From Firmicutes bacterium UBA3910 (lineage in GTDB: Bacteria > Bacillota > Limnochordia > Darwinibacteriales > Darwinibacteriaceae): a stretch of DNA of 9,294 nt. The DNA lies in the NCBI GenBank assembly GCA_002391465.1, contig DGFC01000059.1, positions 1 through 9,294 of the forward strand, written 5' to 3'. Below are positions 1 to 6,393 of the stretch, one piece after another. The position numbers and the translations under genes were made by a program. The stretch's first letter is position 1. Every line of letters starts with the position of its first letter. A model generated the notes under the pieces. It was not told the DNA's origin and ran no database searches. It saw only the letters and a list, made by a program, of their open reading frames with translations.

Positions 1-19
1 AGATGTGTATAAGAGACAG
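1..19 (+). other. Nextera/Tn5 mosaic-end adapter (library artefact)
   Basis: Bases 1-19 read AGATGTGTATAAGAGACAG, exactly the 19-bp Tn5 mosaic end used in Nextera library preparation. This is not genomic sequence; it is untrimmed adapter at a contig end, so real sequence begins at base 20. Translating through it gives false peptides: a plus-strand frame starting at base 3 begins MCIRDS, and the genuine minus-strand gene appears to end in VSYTH. Confidence 0.97.
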
Positions 20-992
20 CTTCAGGTGTGTCATTGAACTGAACTACCATGTCGCCGGCACCAAGCATGGGGTTGCCATACTCAGGCTTAATCACCGGGA
101 AGGGGAAGAAGCTTACGTCTTTCCCGATGACAACGTCCGGGTTAGCATCGGCGATGAAGCCCGTGATGAAGCTGGCCTGACGATGCATCATAGCCCTGGG
201 CGGATCGGTGAACAGGTCGTTAACCGAGTCGCCGAAGTTGGTGGACAGTACAGCCACGGGGCCGCCGTAGACATAGTCGCTGTTGGTTGCGATCTTACCA
301 AAGATCTCAAACGCTTCCCTTACAGTCGGGTGAGTCCAAGGAATCTCATGGTTGACCCATTGGTCGTACACTTCAGGCGGAGCGATCCTGAGCATAATGT
401 CTTCGATCCAGTCCGTTGCGGGCCAGCCGCTGGCTGCACCGGATTCAATACCCATTGCCCAGGGTGTGTCGCCGTTGGCAACCATTTGGTCCATGAGCGC
501 TTCCATCTCAGCCCAGGTGGTAGGTACTTGATAGCCCTTGGCTGCAAACTGATCGGGACGGTACCAGACCAAGCTCTTAATGTCAGCAGAGATGGTCACG
601 GCATACAGGCCGTCTTTGTAAGTAGCCAGTTCAATCCAGGCTGGGCCAAGTTCGTCTTTCACAACATCAACATCGAGTACGTTCTCCAAGTTGACCAGGG
701 CGCCTTGGTCCACGTAGGACTGCATCATGCCCGGGCCTTGGATAGCTGCGATATCCGGCGGGTTGCCTGCGGCAATACGGGTCTGCAGCAATGTGGGCAG
801 ATCGCGTGTGCCTTCAAATTCAACAACAATACCGGTCCGCTTGGTAAACTCCTGCATCACTTTGGTGAAAGCTTCGAGCTCTTGGTCGCCCCAAACACCC
901 ATTACGGTGACAACGCCGTCTTTTGCCAGGGCGCTGAAGGAAAGGGCAAAGACCAATAGCAGCATCGCTACGATTGTTCTAGTTTTCTTCAC
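20..992 (-). CDS. Sugar ABC transporter substrate-binding protein, alpha-glucoside (AglE-like) type, 3' end missing
   Basis: Extracytoplasmic solute-binding component of a carbohydrate ABC importer; it captures a sugar outside the membrane and hands it to permeases presumably encoded beyond the contig edge. Read on the minus strand from GTG at 992, preceded by AAGGAGG eight or nine bases upstream. The product begins MKKTRTIVAML with a Sec signal peptide: basic N-terminus, hydrophobic residues 7-22, and a likely cut after ALA at residue 23. No lipobox cysteine is present, which is atypical for monoderm Firmicutes. The mature part shows family-1 binding-protein features: GVWGDQELEAF near 32, LQTRIAAGNPPDIA near 66, then DQGALVNLENVLD, YKDGLYAV, SLVWYRP and SGWPATDWIEDI. 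The last segment resembles alpha-glucoside binders (family knowledge recalled, not searched). About 324 codons remain of a usual 410-440. The LacI gene upstream suggests substrate-controlled expression. Confidence 0.93.
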
Positions 993-1001
993 TTGCGAAA
1001 A

Positions 1002-1008
1002 CCTCCTT
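1002..1008 (-). promoter_or_regulatory. Ribosome binding site fixing the GTG start of the binding protein
   Basis: The minus strand reads AAGGAGG here, a full-strength Shine-Dalgarno sequence followed nine bases later by GTG at 992. It decides the start of the truncated binding protein, which has no suitable ATG before its signal peptide. Confidence 0.85.
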
Positions 1009-1086
1009 AGAATGTTTCTAAAGCTACCTCACAAACTCTCCCCTATTCAGTTGTAAGCAGCACTCCCCCCTTCGCGGTTGTCTCTC

Positions 1087-2094
1087 TCAAATTGATTTGA
1101 CCGAGTCACGCTCAATGATGCGGTGACGTAAATAGGTGGTCAGTTCTATCAGTTCTTCACCTGCTGTTAGCCGATTGAGTTTCTTCATGGCCTCCCGGCC
1201 AATTTGATAAATGGGCTGGGCGACTGTGGTCAGCTTAGGCAGACTGATTTTCGCTATTTTTGTGTTGTCAAAGCCGAGGATGGAAATATCGTCCGGTACC
1301 CTTAACCCCCGCTCGTGCAGAAAAGTGATGGCACCTAAAGCCATTTCATCACTGGCGCAGAAAACTGCTGTTAAGTCAGGCTGGCGGTGGTAGAGCCTCT
1401 GCATGGCGGTATAGCCGCCTTCGTAGCGGAAATCGCCGTAGTCCACCCTCTCCTCCAAGTCCGTTTGACCCAAGAGTTCTCTGCATGCCCGCTCGTAGCC
1501 TAAATAACGGGGCAGACCGGCTACAAGGTCATCTTTAGGCCCGCTGATCATACCGATCTCACGGTGGCCCTTTTTCACTAAATACTGTACTGCGTCAAAG
1601 CCCGCTTCTTCGTCGTTAATCTTGACAGTGGGCAGCTCCGCTGCAGTAGTATGGGTTGCCGCCAACACCAGAGGTACCCTGTGCTTCGCCGCAATACGGG
1701 CGTATTCTTCACTGAAATATTCACTGGTAAAGACAATGCCGTCCACTTGTTTCTGCTTGAGTATTTCCAGGTAGTGAACCATTCGCTCGGGATCGCGGTC
1801 TGTATTGCAGATAATTAAGCTGATGCCAGTCTGATGGCCCGCATCCTCAAGGCCCTTCACCAGTTCCGAGGCGTAGTTGTTGGAGATGTCGGGAATGAGC
1901 ACTCCCACAGTGTGGGTCTGCTTGCTGATCAGGCCCCTAGCTAAGGCGTTGGGACTGTAGCCCAGTTCGCGGATGGCTTCTTCCACTCTTTTTCGTTTTT
2001 CTTCACTTACAATATCCGGTGTGTTCATCACCCGCGAAACGGTACTAATCGATACTCCGGATAGCTTTGCCACGTCTTTGATTGTGGGCCTCAT
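1087..2094 (-). CDS. LacI-family transcriptional repressor
   Basis: A sugar-responsive DNA-binding repressor acting as a dimer in the cytoplasm. The N-terminus MRPTIKDVAKLSGVSISTVS is the classic LacI helix-turn-helix (residues about 3-24). It is followed by the hinge region GYSPNALARGL (about 46-56), whose leucine normally inserts at the centre of the operator. The effector domain starts at HTVGVLIPDISNNYASEL and has the periplasmic-binding-protein fold pattern, including FTSEYFSEEY, GMISGP, CASDEMALGAI and DISILGFDNTKIA. The length of 335 residues is normal and complete. ATG at 2094 is preferred because a GGGGG Shine-Dalgarno lies seven bases upstream; GTG at 2097 directly before it would add one residue. 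The gene lies upstream of the sugar-binding protein in the same orientation with no visible terminator between, so co-transcription and autoregulation through the two palindromes at 2141-2201 are likely. The effector sugar is not known. Confidence 0.95.
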   Translation of the reverse strand: MRPTIKDVAKLSGVSISTVSRVMNTPDIVSEEKRKRVEEAIRELGYSPNALARGLISKQTHTVGVLIPDISNNYASELVKGLEDAGHQTGISLIICNTDRDPERMVHYLEILKQKQVDGIVFTSEYFSEEYARIAAKHRVPLVLAATHTTAAELPTVKINDEEAGFDAVQYLVKKGHREIGMISGPKDDLVAGLPRYLGYERACRELLGQTDLEERVDYGDFRYEGGYTAMQRLYHRQPDLTAVFCASDEMALGAITFLHERGLRVPDDISILGFDNTKIAKISLPKLTTVAQPIYQIGREAMKKLNRLTAGEELIELTTYLRHRIIERDSVKSI

Positions 2095-2140
2095 CACTGC
2101 ACCCCCGTCACCATCAGTATGTAAAATGCCTGCTCGGACG

Positions 2141-2160
2141 TTCTGAAAACCTTTTCAGAA
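2141..2160. promoter_or_regulatory. LacI-type operator palindrome 1
   Basis: TTCTGAAAACCTTTTCAGAA: 9-base arms TTCTGAAAA/TTTTCAGAA around a CC core. It has the size and AT-rich symmetric form of LacI-family operators and resembles catabolite-repression (cre) boxes, but the central step is CC/GG rather than CG. It lies in the leader of the lacI gene, about 47 bases before its start, and shares its inner 14 bases with the second palindrome. It is therefore probably an autoregulatory site. Confidence 0.75.
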
Positions 2161-2185
2161 ATGCTGAAAAAAAGATATTCACTGA

Positions 2186-2201
2186 ATGAAAACCTTTTCA
2201 T
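2186..2201. promoter_or_regulatory. LacI-type operator palindrome 2
   Basis: ATGAAAACCTTTTCAT: 7-base arms around CC, with the same 14-base core TGAAAACCTTTTCA as the palindrome at 2141-2160. The two centres are 43 bp apart, close to four helical turns, so two bound dimers would face the same side of the DNA. The site begins about 15 bases downstream of the proposed -10 box on the minus strand and would overlap the transcription start, a classic repression position. A degenerate half-site TGAAAA occurs between the two, at 2165-2170. Confidence 0.75.
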
Positions 2202-2216
2202 GTCTTTGTGCTTTTA

Positions 2217-2245
2217 ATAATAACACATCAAGACAAAAAGGGCAA
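2217..2245 (-). promoter_or_regulatory. Probable sigma-A promoter of lacI (and binding-protein operon)
   Basis: Minus strand TTGCCC (2245-2240), a 17-base spacer, then TATTAT (2222-2217). Spacing is ideal and both boxes match the vegetative consensus reasonably well. Transcription would start near 2210, immediately upstream of the operator at 2186-2201. The promoter lies just past the stop codon of the propeller gene, so lacI can be expressed independently of it. Confidence 0.55.
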
Positions 2246-2262
2246 CACTTTATTTACAACTT

Positions 2263-3144
2263 TTATGAGCCGAATATAACGCCACTGCTGTCAGAGAGGA
2301 TTTCAGGGATAGTGAAAACGCCAATACGGGGTATATTCCGATGGGCAAGATAGAGCACATCGTCGTCAAAATACAGCTCACCAAAGGCTGGGGCTTGCAA
2401 GACCTGTTTCCAGCTCCCCACTTCCCAGATCTTGATGGTGTTTTTCACAACACAGACAACATACTCGTCTGTCATGATTGTCCGTCCCAAAGAGCAGCGG
2501 GCCTTTTTGATTTGGTGGACTATAGAACCATCCCCTTTGTCCCAGATAATGATGGAATTGTCGGCGGAAGTGGAGATTAGATAGTCTTTGTGGGAGTAAA
2601 GGTAATGGATGTTTCCCCTATGGCCGATAAACGTCCTGGCCCGCGACAGCGTTTCTTTGTCAAAGGCATAGATATTTTTATCCACACCGCCGATGTAGAC
2701 CATGTCCCCATCCTGCGCATGTGACCAAACGCTGCCCATGTCCTTATTGAGATACCTAACGTTCTCGTAGTCCCCCTTGTCTACCACCACCAGGCCGCTA
2801 TTACGCTGGGGGAAATAGACGTGATTGTCATCTACCAACATATAGCTAAAAAAGTCGGAACTGTTGTCCGAGCCAAACTGTTTCTGATAGATGACCTCAT
2901 GGGTTTCTTTATCCGCTACGTGAAAGAAATAAATACTGTTGAAGTAGAGGTGCTTTTCATCAACGCCGATTATGGCGCCGCGGTTGAGGTTATCATTGGG
3001 AGGAACGGTGAAGGTTGCAATATGCTCCTTGGTTCCTTTGTCCCAGCGGCTGATCTCCTTCCCCGCCGAGGTGTAAATAGAATCCGCATCGAAACACATC
3101 CTATGGGCACTAGCAGTCAAAAGAGTATTCTGCTTAGTACTCAC
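2263..3144 (-). CDS. Cytoplasmic WD40-like beta-propeller protein, function unknown
   Basis: A 293-residue protein built almost entirely of about seven propeller repeats of roughly 40 residues. Strand motifs recur at ISRWDKGT (31-38), IYFFHVADKE (71-80), GLVVVDKG (117-124), IYAFDKET (158-165), SIIIWDKG (197-204), TIKIWEVG (236-243) and IGVFTIPE (274-281). The fifth repeat is nearly canonical WD40, with GH at 174-175, STSADNS at 191-197 and WD at 201-202. The protein starts MSTKQNTLL with no signal peptide or membrane segment, so it is probably cytosolic and acts as a binding scaffold. No catalytic domain is fused. Start GTG at 3144 is supported by AAGGAAGGGGG seven bases upstream. It is divergent from the MarR gene and may be controlled by it. 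PQQ-like or WD40-family membership is clear; the biological role is not recognised. Confidence 0.85.
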   Translation of the reverse strand: MSTKQNTLLTASAHRMCFDADSIYTSAGKEISRWDKGTKEHIATFTVPPNDNLNRGAIIGVDEKHLYFNSIYFFHVADKETHEVIYQKQFGSDNSSDFFSYMLVDDNHVYFPQRNSGLVVVDKGDYENVRYLNKDMGSVWSHAQDGDMVYIGGVDKNIYAFDKETLSRARTFIGHRGNIHYLYSHKDYLISTSADNSIIIWDKGDGSIVHQIKKARCSLGRTIMTDEYVVCVVKNTIKIWEVGSWKQVLQAPAFGELYFDDDVLYLAHRNIPRIGVFTIPEILSDSSGVIFGS

Positions 3145-3169
3145 AGTAAAGCCCCCTTCCTTCTAGTTC

Positions 3170-3231
3170 TTTTCTGACATGTAATTCCAGATTATGTCAG
3201 AGTTTCCTGCCTTAATAAGCCCGTCAGAAAA
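3170..3231. promoter_or_regulatory. Cluster of TCTGAC/GTCAGA inverted elements
   Basis: TCTGACAT at 3173-3180 and ATGTCAGA at 3194-3201 form a perfect 8-base inverted repeat with a 13-base spacer. A further GTCAGAAAA at 3223-3231 is the exact complement of TTTTCTGAC at 3170-3178. Three copies of the half-site in 62 bases just upstream of the propeller gene suggest binding sites for a dimeric regulator, possibly the MarR protein encoded across the gap. The function is inferred only from symmetry and position. Confidence 0.4.
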
Positions 3232-3256
3232 ACCGAGGAGTTTGTCCATATTTTCC

Positions 3257-3285
3257 TTGTTCTAGTTCGGGAATTGTGCTACTAT
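3257..3285 (+). promoter_or_regulatory. Probable sigma-A promoter of the MarR gene
   Basis: TTGTTC (3257-3262), a 17-base spacer, and TACTAT (3280-3285). Transcription would start near 3292, giving a leader of about 34 bases containing the GGGAGG ribosome binding site before ATG at 3326. Confidence 0.55.
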
Positions 3286-3325
3286 TAAGGTAATTATTTG
3301 AACATAAATTCACAGGGAGGATCAC

Positions 3326-3862
3326 ATGGATAACGGCCGAGACAGCCTGGATTTTATCACAATCTACTGTCTGCGCCTGCTCTGGGATGAGATCTATGCT
3401 AATTGGGAACAGATCGCAGTTGACGCGGGCTTAACAGTGACGGAAGAACAGACCCTGCTCGCCATTGGCTTTGCCCGGGGCAGCACCGTGACCGATGTGG
3501 CCCAGATCCTCCAAAGGGATAAAGGAACTATATCCAAAAGCGTTTATTCCCTCGAATGCCAGGGGTTAGTTACCAGGGAAACTGGCGAAGACCGCCGCTA
3601 TTCCTGCTTTAATCTGACCGAAAAAGGTGAGAAGGTGCGCCAAGAAGTGGCCCAAAAGCATCTCAGTGGGCGGGGTTTGGCCTTTGCCGAAGGCTTTCTC
3701 AAGCTCCCTGAAGAAGAACGGCACGCCTTTACCCGCACTGCCTTTAAGTTGACGCGCCATGTTTACGGCGATGATTATATCAGGTTCATACAGCAGACTA
3801 TGAATCTGCCTAAGGACACAAGTGATCTAATCAACCAGCTGCTGGAAGAGACTGAGAAGTAG
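3326..3862 (+). CDS. MarR-family winged-helix regulator (Hpr/ScoC-like)
   Basis: A 178-residue cytoplasmic DNA-binding regulator, expected to be dimeric. The N-terminal helix (about 8-33, ITIYCLRLLWDEIYANWEQI) belongs to the dimer interface. The helix-turn-helix is at about 54-82 (TVTDVAQILQRDKGTISKSV, then YSLECQGLV), and the wing is at 83-98 with the charged GEDRRYS turn, followed by LTEKGEKVRQEV. The C-terminal helices extend past the usual 140-150-residue MarR length. That extension and the LLWxxIxxNWEQ opening recall Bacillus Hpr/ScoC regulators, a resemblance I rate as moderate. ATG at 3326 follows GGGAGG at six bases. The gene is divergent from the propeller gene and ends in a terminator, so it is monocistronic. 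Its targets could be the propeller gene, itself, or the receptor gene downstream, whose leader holds a perfect palindrome. Confidence 0.88.
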   Translation: MDNGRDSLDFITIYCLRLLWDEIYANWEQIAVDAGLTVTEEQTLLAIGFARGSTVTDVAQILQRDKGTISKSVYSLECQGLVTRETGEDRRYSCFNLTEKGEKVRQEVAQKHLSGRGLAFAEGFLKLPEEERHAFTRTAFKLTRHVYGDDYIRFIQQTMNLPKDTSDLINQLLEETEK

Positions 3863-3882
3863 CAGGTTCAGTGTACACGTTT

Positions 3883-3910
3883 ATCAGGTTTATGAACCTG
3901 ATCGTTTTTT
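3883..3910 (+). terminator. Rho-independent terminator after the MarR gene
   Basis: ATCAGGTT (3883-3890), loop TATG, AACCTGAT (3895-3902), then CG and six T residues (3905-3910). An upstream arm CAGGTTCA at 3863-3870, starting right after the stop codon, can pair with TGAACCTG (3893-3900) as a competing stem. The palindrome GTGTACAC (3871-3878) lies in the loop of that alternative fold. Confidence 0.85.
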
Positions 3911-3924
3911 GACCCAATAGTTGC

Positions 3925-3943
3925 CTATGCAACTGTTGCATAG
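3925..3943. promoter_or_regulatory. Perfect 19-bp palindrome upstream of the chemoreceptor gene
   Basis: CTATGCAA, central CTG, TTGCATAG: perfect 8-base arms. It lies after the MarR terminator and 26 bases before the receptor start, with no T-tract following, so a protein-binding site is more likely than a terminator. Size and symmetry suit a MarR-type dimer. The binding protein is unknown. Confidence 0.5.
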
Positions 3944-3969
3944 TAAACATAAGATTAGGGGGAGCTAGA

Positions 3970-5826
3970 GTGAGAAGAAGCATAGCGGTAAAAATCAGTG
4001 TCTATGTAGGCGTGCTTGTGCTGGTAATCAGTGCCGGAATCGGGATCTTTGCCTCCTACAGAAGCATGTCCGCAGTCACAAAGCAGGTTGAGGCGGCCCT
4101 AATAATGCAGGCGGAAGAAGCGGCTGAGATTTTGGAGAACAGATTTCAGATCCAACTTACCGCCCTGGAGACAATCGCAGCCCGACCGGAGATTGCCAGT
4201 ATGAACTGGGCCTTGCAGGAACCAATTCTCAAGTCGGAAAATGAGAGGCTTGGGCTGTATCAGGCGATAGGCGTAGTTGATCGCTCCGGTTTCGCCCGAT
4301 ACACAGACGGTTCCAGCATGAACATTGCAGACCGGGATCATGTGATCAGGAGTTTGCGGGGCGAATCGGTTGTATCGGACGTGTTAGTGGGCCGCGCGGA
4401 CGGGAGCTTGGTGATTATGTACGCAGTCCCCATAACAAACAACGGCCAAGTGGTTGGGGCCCTTCTGGGCAGACGGGATGGATGGGCTCTGAACGACATT
4501 ACGGACCGTTTAGGTTTTGGTGAAATGGGCTGGTCCCTAGTCCTGGATTCGGACGGGAGGATTATGGCCCACCCCATCCGTGACTACGTAATTGAACAGC
4601 GGAATGTGTTAACCGATACGGATAACCTGGCCGATGCTGGCAGGGCAATCGCTGCCTTGGGTATGGGCAACACTGGGGTTGTGCGCTATGAACTGGATGG
4701 AACACAGCGAATCGTCGCTTACACACCTGTGCCCGCCACCGACTGGATGATCGGCGTAGGTGCTATGGAGTCAGATGTACTTGCCGATGTTACCTCCCTG
4801 CGCAACTACTTTATTGGATTAACGGCCATCTTCCTAGTTTTGGGCGTTACAATCGGCATCCTAGTGGCCAGGCAGGTAGCTAAACCGCTGCAGCAGGTGC
4901 AGGCGGTGATTGAGGCGGTGGCTGATGGGGATCTCACCCGCCGAGTGGAGATTAACTCCAAGGATGAAATTGGAGCTGTGGCCAACGCCCTAAACAGGAC
5001 GATGGACAGCATGACCGAGGTGCTAGGCCTTACCACAGAAACCACTGCCCAGCTCGCTGCTACCAGCGAACGCCTAGCATCTACCAGCCAAGAGGCCAGT
5101 GCATCGGTTCAGGAGGTGGCCAGTACGGCCAACCAGTTCTCCTCGACCCTCGATCTGATGAACAGCAATGCCCAAGCCATGAACGAGACTGTGCAGGGCG
5201 TCTCCCGCCAAGCGGATGAAGGAACTAGGGCAATTGCAGACATCATCGAGAAGATGAGGGGTCTGCAGGAAAACACCCAGAGAATGGCAGAACAAGTTTC
5301 GAGCCTTGGCTCCCTATCTGATCAAATTGGCTTAATTGCCAATACGATCAGCTCTATAGCTGAACAGACTAATCTCCTTGCCTTAAACGCCGCCATCGAA
5401 GCGGCCCGGGCAGGAGAGCACGGCCGCGGATTTGCGGTTGTGGCCGGTGAGGTAAGGGAACTAGCAGAGCAGTCCGCTAAAGCCACCACGGACATTGAAT
5501 CGCTGATCAGACAAATCCAAAGCGGGATCAGCACTACTGTGCAGGGGATAAGTGAAGGATCGGCGCAGGCCGAAAATGCCCTCAGCAGCGTCAATCAGAG
5601 CAGCAAGGTGCTCAATGAGATTCTTGCAGCCATCGAAGAGATTGATTACCAGGTAAACGAACTGTCCGCTTCACTGGCGGAGATCAACTTGGGTGGGCAG
5701 GAAATAGCGAGCACGAGCGAAGAACAGGCAGCTTCCGTCCAGCAGGTTGCCGCAGCCGCCCAGGATTTGATGAATCTAGGCACACGGCTGAGCGAGATTA
5801 TCCAGCATTTCAAACTAGAAGGCTAA
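3970..5826 (+). CDS. Methyl-accepting chemotaxis protein with dCache sensor
   Basis: A transmembrane chemoreceptor that senses a ligand outside the cell and controls the CheA kinase through CheW. Order of parts in the 618 residues: membrane segment about 9-29; extracellular double-Cache sensor about 31-278 (second half marked by [15 protein letters not shown] at 188-202 and [13 protein letters not shown] at 252-264); second membrane segment about 281-301; HAMP about 301-353 ([21 protein letters not shown]); and the coiled-coil signalling domain to 610. The conserved hairpin tip lies at about 465-500 ([36 protein letters not shown]). The RxWY amino-acid-binding motif of many dCache receptors is not evident, so the ligand is unknown. 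There is no C-terminal CheR-tethering pentapeptide. GTG at 3970 follows GGGGGAG. The gene is complete, flanked by terminators and apparently monocistronic. It implies a motile organism with che genes elsewhere. Confidence 0.96.
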   Translation: MRRSIAVKISVYVGVLVLVISAGIGIFASYRSMSAVTKQVEAALIMQAEEAAEILENRFQIQLTALETIAARPEIASMNWALQEPILKSENERLGLYQAIGVVDRSGFARYTDGSSMNIADRDHVIRSLRGESVVSDVLVGRADGSLVIMYAVPITNNGQVVGALLGRRDGWALNDITDRLGFGEMGWSLVLDSDGRIMAHPIRDYVIEQRNVLTDTDNLADAGRAIAALGMGNTGVVRYELDGTQRIVAYTPVPATDWMIGVGAMESDVLADVTSLRNYFIGLTAIFLVLGVTIGILVARQVAKPLQQVQAVIEAVADGDLTRRVEINSKDEIGAVANALNRTMDSMTEVLGLTTETTAQLAATSERLASTSQEASASVQEVASTANQFSSTLDLMNSNAQAMNETVQGVSRQADEGTRAIADIIEKMRGLQENTQRMAEQVSSLGSLSDQIGLIANTISSIAEQTNLLALNAAIEAARAGEHGRGFAVVAGEVRELAEQSAKATTDIESLIRQIQSGISTTVQGISEGSAQAENALSSVNQSSKVLNEILAAIEEIDYQVNELSASLAEINLGGQEIASTSEEQAASVQQVAAAAQDLMNLGTRLSEIIQHFKLEG

Positions 5827-5830
5827 TCAC

Positions 5831-5863
5831 AAAGGGGCGATACGACGTAGTATCGCCCCTTTT
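5831..5863 (+). terminator. Strong rho-independent terminator after the chemoreceptor gene
   Basis: AAAGGGGCGATAC (5831-5843), a six-base loop, then GTATCGCCCCTTT (5850-5862) and one more T. The 13-base stem is perfect, with a GC-rich core and a short T-run; it starts four bases after the stop codon. Confidence 0.92.
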
Positions 5864-5919
5864 CGAATGGATTGGAGGTAAGCTCACTGCTTTTCTGGAA
5901 TATTACCCCAAAGCATAAA

Positions 5920-5925
5920 AAGGAG
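5920..5925 (+). promoter_or_regulatory. Ribosome binding site bearing on the Nudix start
   Basis: AAGGAG lies only two bases before GTG (5928), which is too close for good initiation, but eleven bases before TTG (5937). There is no ATG near the N-terminus. I therefore prefer TTG, with moderate certainty. Confidence 0.5.
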
Positions 5926-5936
5926 AAGTGATAGCC

Positions 5937-6374
5937 TTGAAACAGCCTGCCCTAGCCGTTGGAGCTGTTATCTTCAACCCCGAAGACAAAATACTGCTCC
6001 TAAGGCAGCAGAAGTGGAATGATGAGTACGTGATTCCAGGCGGCCACGTTGAATGGGGAGAAAGGCTGGAGGATGCTCTGAGAAGGGAAATCTCTGAAGA
6101 AACGGGCTTGGAGATTTATGACATCAAACTTCTAGCCCTAAAAGAAAACGTCTCGGGCCTTGGTTACCATGAGAAGAAGCATTTTATCTTGCTTGATTAT
6201 GTCTGCCGAACTGATTCTTTCACTGTAACGCTAGACGAAGAAACCCAAGCTTACGCCTGGGTTGGGCTTGATGAACTTGACAACTACAAACTGAACCAAT
6301 TCACAAGATCTCTGCTGCTGGAGATGAAAGATAGAGAATCTCCCAAGAGAGTGGAGATCCTTTACGATTACTAA
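5937..6374 (+). CDS. Nudix hydrolase
   Basis: A small cytoplasmic pyrophosphohydrolase acting on nucleoside diphosphate-linked substrates; the exact substrate cannot be read from sequence. Numbering from the alternative GTG at 5928, the full Nudix box is at residues 39-61: G39, E45, R53-E54, E57-E58, G60, L61, matching GX5EX7REUXEEXGU with every metal-binding and catalytic residue present. The N-terminal strand is PALAVGAVIFNPEDKILLLR and the later strand is HFILLDYVC. The protein is 145 residues from TTG or 148 from GTG, normal for a single-domain family member of the MutT/ADP-ribose type. It follows the receptor terminator, so it has its own transcription unit, although I see no convincing promoter in 5864-5919. 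It converges with the M50-like gene, leaving 19 bases between stop codons and no visible hairpin. Confidence 0.93.
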   Translation: MKQPALAVGAVIFNPEDKILLLRQQKWNDEYVIPGGHVEWGERLEDALRREISEETGLEIYDIKLLALKENVSGLGYHEKKHFILLDYVCRTDSFTVTLDEETQAYAWVGLDELDNYKLNQFTRSLLLEMKDRESPKRVEILYDY

Positions 6375-6393
6375 AAACCGCAGAATACACTAC

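Noticed and set aside
3..959. Long open frame on the plus strand, 318 codons, starting MCIRDS
   Set aside because: It begins in the adapter and is antisense to the binding-protein gene, which has a signal peptide, a strong ribosome binding site and clear family motifs. The plus frame shows no recognisable domain.
1007..1021. Short inverted repeat TTAGAA-TGT-TTCTAA before the binding-protein gene
   Set aside because: Only six-base AT-rich arms, overlapping the ribosome binding site and unlike the two lacI operators. It is likely chance, though a role in translation cannot be excluded.
727..1056. Plus-strand open frame over the 5' end of the binding-protein gene
   Set aside because: It overlaps the true gene on the other strand and has no ribosome binding site or domain.
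3936..3960. Sigma-28 type flagellar promoter before the chemoreceptor gene
   Set aside because: TAAA occurs at 3944-3947, but no GCCGATAT-like box follows at the needed distance.
4099..5594. Several open frames on the minus strand within the chemoreceptor gene
   Set aside because: All are antisense to a complete gene with unmistakable dCache, HAMP and MCP domains; none has a domain or ribosome binding site of its own.
6375..6393. Bidirectional terminator between the convergent Nudix and M50-like genes
   Set aside because: The 19-base gap contains no inverted repeat or T-tract sufficient for a hairpin.
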